NCBI RefSeq assembly: GCF_001558155.1
Contig: NZ_LOAS01000007.1
Coordinates: forward strand, 62,001 to 126,000
DNA from: Aliiruegeria sabulilitoris
GTDB lineage: Bacteria > Pseudomonadota > Alphaproteobacteria > Rhodobacterales > Rhodobacteraceae
Reading direction: 5' to 3'
DNA length: 64,000 bases
Under the pieces are notes generated by a model. That model saw only the letters and a list, made by a program, of their open reading frames with translations, searched no databases and was not told the origin of the DNA. The position numbers and the translations under genes were made by a program. Below, piece by piece: positions 59,470 to 64,000 of this stretch (within the stretch, counting starts at the first letter, position 1; every line of letters starts with the position of its first letter).

Positions 59470-60696
59470 TCAGGTTGCCACGTGGCGTTGAGGATCTGTC
59501 GCCCGCAGCAGAAGCATCATGCCAAAGGCGAGTGTCACCAGCACAAGACTTCCGACCATGAGCGGCAGCGGCGTGCCGTCAAAGGCAAGACCCAGCGGAA
59601 TGGCCAGGGCGACGGCGCCGATGGTGCCGAGCGAGCCGGTGACGGAGGCGGTGAGCCCGGCCAGATGTCCCATCGGTTCCATGGAGAGCGCGTTCAGGTT
59701 GCCGCCCGTCAGCCCGACCATGAAGAACATGCTGATGGTCCAGAGAAAATAGACGTAGAACAACGCGGTTGCACCCAGCGGGGTCAGCCAGCTGAGGCCG
59801 ACGGCCAGGGTGGTCAAAGCTATCTCCATCCCCAGGACCCGGGTGATCATGCCGCGCATGCCGATCCGCTCGACCAGCCGCGCATTGATGATGCTTGCCG
59901 GGGCGGCGCAGAGCGCGATGGCGCCGAACCAGAAATGGAAATTCTCGCCGCGCCCGAATGTCTGGTCAAAGACCTGCTGGGTCGAGGAAAGCGTTGCGAA
60001 GAAGGCTCCGAAAACAAGGGCCTGTGTCGCGAGCGACAGCGCCACGACTCGATGCGTGACGATCTCCTTGACGCCCTCCAGCAGCGGATCGATCCGGAAT
60101 GGGCGGCGGCTCTCGGGCGGCAGCGTCTCTGGCTGGCGAAGGGACAGCCAGAGCGTCGAGAGCACCGCGAACAGGATGAAGGCGATGAATACCGCATGCC
60201 ACCCGGCAAGCCAGATGATCCCCGCGCCGAGCGTCGGAGCGATTGCCGGAACGAGGGTGAAGACCAGCATGATGAAAGACATCATCCGCGCCATCTGCCG
60301 ACCCGAATGCAGGTCGCGAATGATCGCCACGGCCACCACGCGCGGCCCGGCCGCGCCAACCCCCTGGATCAGGCGGGCGGCAAAGATCGTCTCGACCGAG
60401 TTGGCCATCAGAGCCAGCCCGGCGCCGATGATGTAAAGGCCGGCCCCGGCGACAATCACAGGCTTGCGGCCAAAGGTGTCCGAGAGTGGTCCGGTGCAGA
60501 GCGTCCCGAGCCCCATGCCAAGCACGAAGCTGGTGATGATCAATTGCGCCCGGTTGGGCGCCTCGGGCGAGATGTCGGCCGCGATCTCCGGCAGGGCCGG
60601 CAACATGGCGTCGATCGAGAAGGCCACCATGGCAAAGAGCATTGCCATCAGGGCAATGAATTCCACCTGGCCAAGGGGTTTCTCGGGGGGCGTCAC
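59470..60696 (-). CDS. Bcr/CflA-type MFS drug efflux transporter
   Basis: A 408-residue transporter with twelve predicted helices. The DHA1 motif is visible as GPLSDTFGRKPV between helices 2 and 3, and LIQGVGAAGPRVVAVAIIRD is the Bcr/CflA version of motif C. It exports drugs or small metabolites by proton antiport; substrate unknown. Its ATG overlaps the stop of the DsbA-like gene by 4 bases, so both are co-translated. Confidence 0.9.
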   Translation of the reverse strand: MTPPEKPLGQVEFIALMAMLFAMVAFSIDAMLPALPEIAADISPEAPNRAQLIITSFVLGMGLGTLCTGPLSDTFGRKPVIVAGAGLYIIGAGLALMANSVETIFAARLIQGVGAAGPRVVAVAIIRDLHSGRQMARMMSFIMLVFTLVPAIAPTLGAGIIWLAGWHAVFIAFILFAVLSTLWLSLRQPETLPPESRRPFRIDPLLEGVKEIVTHRVVALSLATQALVFGAFFATLSSTQQVFDQTFGRGENFHFWFGAIALCAAPASIINARLVERIGMRGMITRVLGMEIALTTLAVGLSWLTPLGATALFYVYFLWTISMFFMVGLTGGNLNALSMEPMGHLAGLTASVTGSLGTIGAVALAIPLGLAFDGTPLPLMVGSLVLVTLAFGMMLLLRATDPQRHVAT

Positions 60697-61337
60697 GGTT
60701 TGCTGCCGAGTTGTCCGCTAATCTCGTCGACAAGCCGGATCCAGAGATCGGGCTGTTGCGCGCCTGGAACGACATGTTGGTTGGCGATGATGAAGGTGGG
60801 CACGCCCGTCACGCCTCTTTCGCGCGCGTTGGCATCGCGGGCGCGGATATCCTCCGCATCGGCGTCGCCGTCGAGCAGGCGCCGGATCACGGCGGCGTCA
60901 AGCCCGGCACTGTCGGCAAGATCGGCCAGCACGTCGCGATCCCCGATGTCGCGGCCCTGCAGGAAGTAGGCGTCGAACAGCGACTGGACGACCTCGGTCT
61001 GCCGCCCTTCCAGCCCGGCCCAGTGGATCAGGCGATGGGCGTCGAGCGTGTTGGGCGTGCGTTGGATGGCGGCGAAATCGATCTTCAGCCCAGCGGATTC
61101 GGCGGCCTCGGCGATACGGGAATAGACTTCGACCGCCTGCTGCTTGCCGCCGAATTTCGTTTCCAGGTACTCTCGCCGATCCATGCCGGCCTTGGGCATG
61201 TCGGGATTGAGTTGAAATGGGTGCCATTCGATTTCGAAACCGTGGTCGGGCCGTTGTTCGAGTGCACTAAAGAGCAGGGTCTTTCCGATGTAACACCATG
61301 GGCAAATCGGGTCGGAGAGAATGTCGAGTTTGATCAT
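60693..61337 (-). CDS. DsbA-family oxidoreductase (FrnE-like)
   Basis: A 214-residue protein with the thioredoxin-like active site CPWC near residues 12-15, an inserted helical domain and a cis-proline loop (GVTGVPTFII). It has no signal peptide, so it acts in the cytoplasm, as FrnE and the related 2-hydroxychromene-2-carboxylate isomerases do. Both are possible; the CPWC motif favours a thiol-disulfide role. It is translationally coupled to the MFS gene. Confidence 0.88.
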   Translation of the reverse strand: MIKLDILSDPICPWCYIGKTLLFSALEQRPDHGFEIEWHPFQLNPDMPKAGMDRREYLETKFGGKQQAVEVYSRIAEAAESAGLKIDFAAIQRTPNTLDAHRLIHWAGLEGRQTEVVQSLFDAYFLQGRDIGDRDVLADLADSAGLDAAVIRRLLDGDADAEDIRARDANARERGVTGVPTFIIANQHVVPGAQQPDLWIRLVDEISGQLGSKP

Positions 61338-61521
61338 AATCTCCCTCTATCAGGCCAGCCCGCCGCGCCAAGGAAAATCTGTGGCGGTTTGCCGAGTGTG
61401 GCTCTCGCGCAGGCCTGTTTGCGCAGTTCTTCGTCACCGCGGCGGGGTTTTCGGCCTGCGCTTCTATACTGTTCGTGGTGAGTTTCACGGTCGTCGCCGG
61501 AGGGCGCGCTCCCCGGTTCGG

Positions 61522-63033
61522 TCAATCCAGATTGCTCAGGGCACGGCGGTTGATTTTGCCATTTGCGTTGCGGGGCAGACTGTCCAACCGCCGATAGAAG
61601 CGTGGGCATTTGTATGTCGCCAGGTTGTCTGCTGCAAATGCCGCCAGCATCTCCTCGTCGAGTTCTTCCCGACCTGTATAGAGGGCTCCGATGACCGTGG
61701 TGTCGGCTTTCACCTCCACTTCGGCACAGGCAATCTCGGAAATGCCGGGGAACCCGGCGAGCACGGCTTCCACTTCCAGCGGCGAGACGCGGAAGCCGCC
61801 TGCATTCATCATGTCGTCATCGCGGCCGAGATAGGTGATCGCTCCATCCTCCGCCATGCGCGCCATGTCTCCCGTCAGGAACCAATCGCCCGAAGAACGG
61901 CCTGCTGTTTCCTCTGGCGCATCGAGATACTCCAGCATCAGGCCGGGGTCGTCGCGGTGGATCGCCAGGATGCCGGCGGCACCGCGCGCCACTGGTTGGT
62001 TGTCCGGGCCCAGAATGGCGAGGCGGCGTCCGTGCTGCGGGTAGCCGGAGCTGCCGTCGGGGGCGGGGCGGTTCGGGCTGCCGGAGAGGTAGGTCGAGCA
62101 TTCCGACATGCCGAGCGCTTCGTGGACCGCCCGGCCTGTCGCTTCTTCCCAGGCCTTCCGGAGGCGCGGGGGCAGTTTCTCGCCAGCCGAGAGGCCGTGG
62201 CGCAGTTTGGGCAGCGAGAGCGTGTCGGCCTCCCGCAGCATCTGGCGATAGACGCCAGGGGCGGCAGCAAAGAGGGTCGCGTCATGGCGGCGCATCAGCA
62301 GGGGCAACTGCTGTGGTGTCGTGCCGGCGGCCGGGATCAACGCTGTCGCGCCGATCGCCCAGGGGTCCAGCAGGCCGGTCCCGAGCGTATAGGTCCAGTT
62401 GAAGGCGCCGGCATGGAGGATACGGTCATCGGGGCGCAGATCGTACCAGTCGCGCCACATCATCTGCCGCGCCCAGACGGCGCGATGGGCATGCACCACG
62501 CCGCGCGGCTGCCCGGACGTGCCGGAGGTGTAGATGATATAGGCGGGACGGTTCGGATCGCCCAGAGCCGGTGCGCAGGGCGGCGTGGTTTCCATCTCCC
62601 GCAAGGCCAGCGTGGGAATGACCGGGCAGGCGCAGGGATCGGGCAAAGAGATGTCGGGGGCGGCGACAATGGCCGCCGGGCGGGTTTCCGCGGCAATTCG
62701 GCTGATCTCTGGCACGGTCAGCGCGGCTGATGCGGGAATGGGAACGATCCCGGCCCAGATGGCGCCGAGAAAGGCCAGTGGGAACTCTACCTCGTTGCCC
62801 AGCCGCATCAGCAGCCTGTCGCCCGGGGTCAGCCCGAAGGCCAGAAGCCCGGCGCCGATCCCTTCGATGGCCTGTGCCAGCGCGCCATAGCGCCAGCGGG
62901 CGGCCCGGCTGGCCGAGAGAATGGCAAGGGCCGTCTTGTCGGGCTGAGTCTCGGCATGCACGAGCACATGCGCGGCCATGTTGAAGGCAGCGGGCGGCGG
63001 GGGCGGTGCGGTATCGTCGTGGATCGAAAGCAT
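61522..63033 (-). CDS. Acyl-CoA synthetase (AMP-forming), benzoate-CoA ligase-like
   Basis: A 503-residue adenylate-forming ligase. The ATP-binding motif YTSGTSGQPRG lies near residue 168, ALGMSECSTYL is the A5-type motif, DWFLTGDMARM the A7 motif, and the catalytic lysine is in PRNANGKINRR near the C-terminus. It activates a carboxylic acid to its CoA thioester. The pattern resembles benzoate/4-chlorobenzoate and medium-chain acyl-CoA ligases. It is divergent from the XRE-cupin regulator, which may control it. Confidence 0.9.
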   Translation of the reverse strand: MLSIHDDTAPPPPPAAFNMAAHVLVHAETQPDKTALAILSASRAARWRYGALAQAIEGIGAGLLAFGLTPGDRLLMRLGNEVEFPLAFLGAIWAGIVPIPASAALTVPEISRIAAETRPAAIVAAPDISLPDPCACPVIPTLALREMETTPPCAPALGDPNRPAYIIYTSGTSGQPRGVVHAHRAVWARQMMWRDWYDLRPDDRILHAGAFNWTYTLGTGLLDPWAIGATALIPAAGTTPQQLPLLMRRHDATLFAAAPGVYRQMLREADTLSLPKLRHGLSAGEKLPPRLRKAWEEATGRAVHEALGMSECSTYLSGSPNRPAPDGSSGYPQHGRRLAILGPDNQPVARGAAGILAIHRDDPGLMLEYLDAPEETAGRSSGDWFLTGDMARMAEDGAITYLGRDDDMMNAGGFRVSPLEVEAVLAGFPGISEIACAEVEVKADTTVIGALYTGREELDEEMLAAFAADNLATYKCPRFYRRLDSLPRNANGKINRRALSNLD

Positions 63034-63166
63034 GCATCCGACCTACGAAAGCGCGCGGCGTGGGGCAAGCGTTGGGACAATCATGGAGCCCGGCTCTGAC
63101 CGGGCGCGGGCGCGCCGCATCGATGGGGCCATTGCGAAGGGTGCCGGCTCTGCATAGAAACGCTCC

Positions 63167-63805
63167 ATGTCAGATGCCACCAGCCCGCAAAACGACCCGA
63201 AATCCCTGATCCGCATCGCCCGCGAGTCGGGGGAGACCATGGAGGGCGAACCGCTGGATCTTGGTGTGCGGGTGCGCGATCTGCGCAAGGCGCGCGGCTG
63301 GACGTTGGAACAGGCGGCCGGGCAGGCGGGGCTTGCCCGTTCGACGCTCTCCAAGATCGAGAATGGCCAGATGTCGCCGACCTACGAGGCGCTCAAGAAG
63401 CTGGCCGAAGGGCTGAGCATCTCGGTGCCGCAGCTTTTCACGCCGCCAGCGCGGGTCGAGGCGAACGGACGCATGGTGGTGACCAAGGCCGGCGAGGGCG
63501 CGGCCCATGCGACCACGACCTATGAGCACGAGCTTCTGGCCGAGAACCTGACCAGCAAGAAGATGCTGCCCTACCGGGCGCGGGTGCGGGCGCGGTCGAT
63601 GGAGGAATATGACGGCTGGGTGCGCCATGATGGCGAGGAATTCCTGCTGGTGCTGACGGGCGTGATCCGCCTCTACACGGAATTCTACGCGCCGGTGGAG
63701 ATGCGACGGGGCGACAGCGCCTATTACGATGCCACGATGGGGCATAACGTGGTGTCTGTCAGCCCCGAGGATGCAACCATCCTGTGGGTGACGTCGCTGA
63801 CCTGA
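63167..63805 (+). CDS. XRE-family regulator with C-terminal cupin domain
   Basis: A 212-residue regulator. A helix-turn-helix of the XRE type (LGVRVRDLRKARGWTLEQAAGQAG and STLSKIENGQMSPTYEALKKLAEGL) occupies about residues 30-90. The C-terminal part is a small-molecule-sensing cupin (WVRHDGEEFLLVLTGVI, RRGDSAYYDATMGHNV). Such proteins often control a neighbouring catabolic gene. The divergent acyl-CoA synthetase starts 133 bases away and is the likely target. Confidence 0.9.
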   Translation: MSDATSPQNDPKSLIRIARESGETMEGEPLDLGVRVRDLRKARGWTLEQAAGQAGLARSTLSKIENGQMSPTYEALKKLAEGLSISVPQLFTPPARVEANGRMVVTKAGEGAAHATTTYEHELLAENLTSKKMLPYRARVRARSMEEYDGWVRHDGEEFLLVLTGVIRLYTEFYAPVEMRRGDSAYYDATMGHNVVSVSPEDATILWVTSLT

Positions 63806-64000
63806 TCACTCGGCGGCCAGAAGGTCGGCGGGCCGACCGGCGCAGGGCAGAAGCCGCATCTCGATGGCCTCGAAGCCTTCGGCCAGTGTCAGCTCATGCG
63901 TGTCGGCGATATACTCCGCCAGCAGGTCGCGATTGCCGCGAAAGCGGACCAGCGCCTCCGGATCTGCATGCGGGAAACAGGCAACAAGGCATTCGATCTG
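63806..64000 (-). CDS. C-terminal end of an unknown protein (cut off by window)
   Basis: Only the last 64 codons are in the window; the gene enters from the right edge. The visible end reads QIECLVACFPHADPEAL..., finishing RPADLLAAE. I do not recognise the family. Its stop lies one base from the convergent regulator gene's stop. Confidence 0.65.
   Translation of the reverse strand, partial: QIECLVACFPHADPEALVRFRGNRDLLAEYIADTHELTLAEGFEAIEMRLLPCAGRPADLLAAE

Overview
The window is a high-GC alphaproteobacterial chromosome segment, most like a marine Rhodobacterales/Roseobacter-type bacterium. This rests on gene content and order: a clade I nosRZDFYLX cluster with NosX, a norCBQDEF operon with NnrS, an RTX protein with a C-terminal Hint domain, a dimethylglycine/sarcosine dehydrogenase-like enzyme with a GcvT half, and Bat/MoxR-type operons next to sulfatases. 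No rRNA, phage, transposase or integrase gene was seen. One intact tRNA-Leu(CAA) is present, plus a 3' fragment of a second tRNA-Leu.

Layout. 1-2766: end of a DedA/YqaA-like membrane protein, a zinc metallopeptidase and a flavin monooxygenase. 2889-4887: tRNA-Leu, a strong terminator and an orphan 537-residue protein. 5305-14351: N2O reduction (NNR box, DUF2946-like protein, nosR, Z, D, F, Y, L, X). 14368-22898: NO metabolism (small membrane protein divergent from nnrS, then norC, B, Q, D, E, F, an extra membrane protein, and a Dnr/NnrR-like Crp/Fnr regulator on the other strand). 23541-28212: an AraC-regulated accessory cluster of two unrecognised exported proteins and an OprB-like porin. 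28213-28998: gene-free stretch with the tRNA-Leu fragment. 28999-36301 (minus strand): acetyl-CoA hydrolase/CoA transferase, chemoreceptor, eight-heme cytochrome with HEAT/TPR tail, second Crp/Fnr regulator. 36503-47165: two tandem arylsulfatases, an exported HAD phosphatase and a complete MoxR/DUF58/DUF4381/VWA/VWA-TPR/BatD operon, then TrmO. 48599-52599: RTX-Hint protein and a degenerate Hint fragment. 52650-64000: DMGDH-like enzyme, mfd, a small exported protein, an MFS pump with a DsbA-like partner, an acyl-CoA synthetase, an XRE-cupin regulator and a cut-off gene.

How it works together. NorCB reduces NO to N2O and NosZ reduces N2O to N2; NosR/NosX supply electrons, NosDFY/NosL serve copper-centre maturation, NorQD/NorEF serve NO reductase maturation. 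Three near-palindromic NNR boxes (TTRAC-N4-GTYAA) lie upstream of the nos operon, nnrS and norC; the last two share an identical 18-bp sequence. The Dnr/NnrR-like regulator at 22197-22898 is the obvious candidate to bind them. No nitrate or nitrite reductase is encoded here, so the NO source lies elsewhere or is external.

The least understood parts are the AraC/OprB exported-protein cluster, the sulfatase-phosphatase-MoxR/VWA operon with its divergent regulator and multiheme cytochrome, and the RTX-Hint locus with a Hint remnant.
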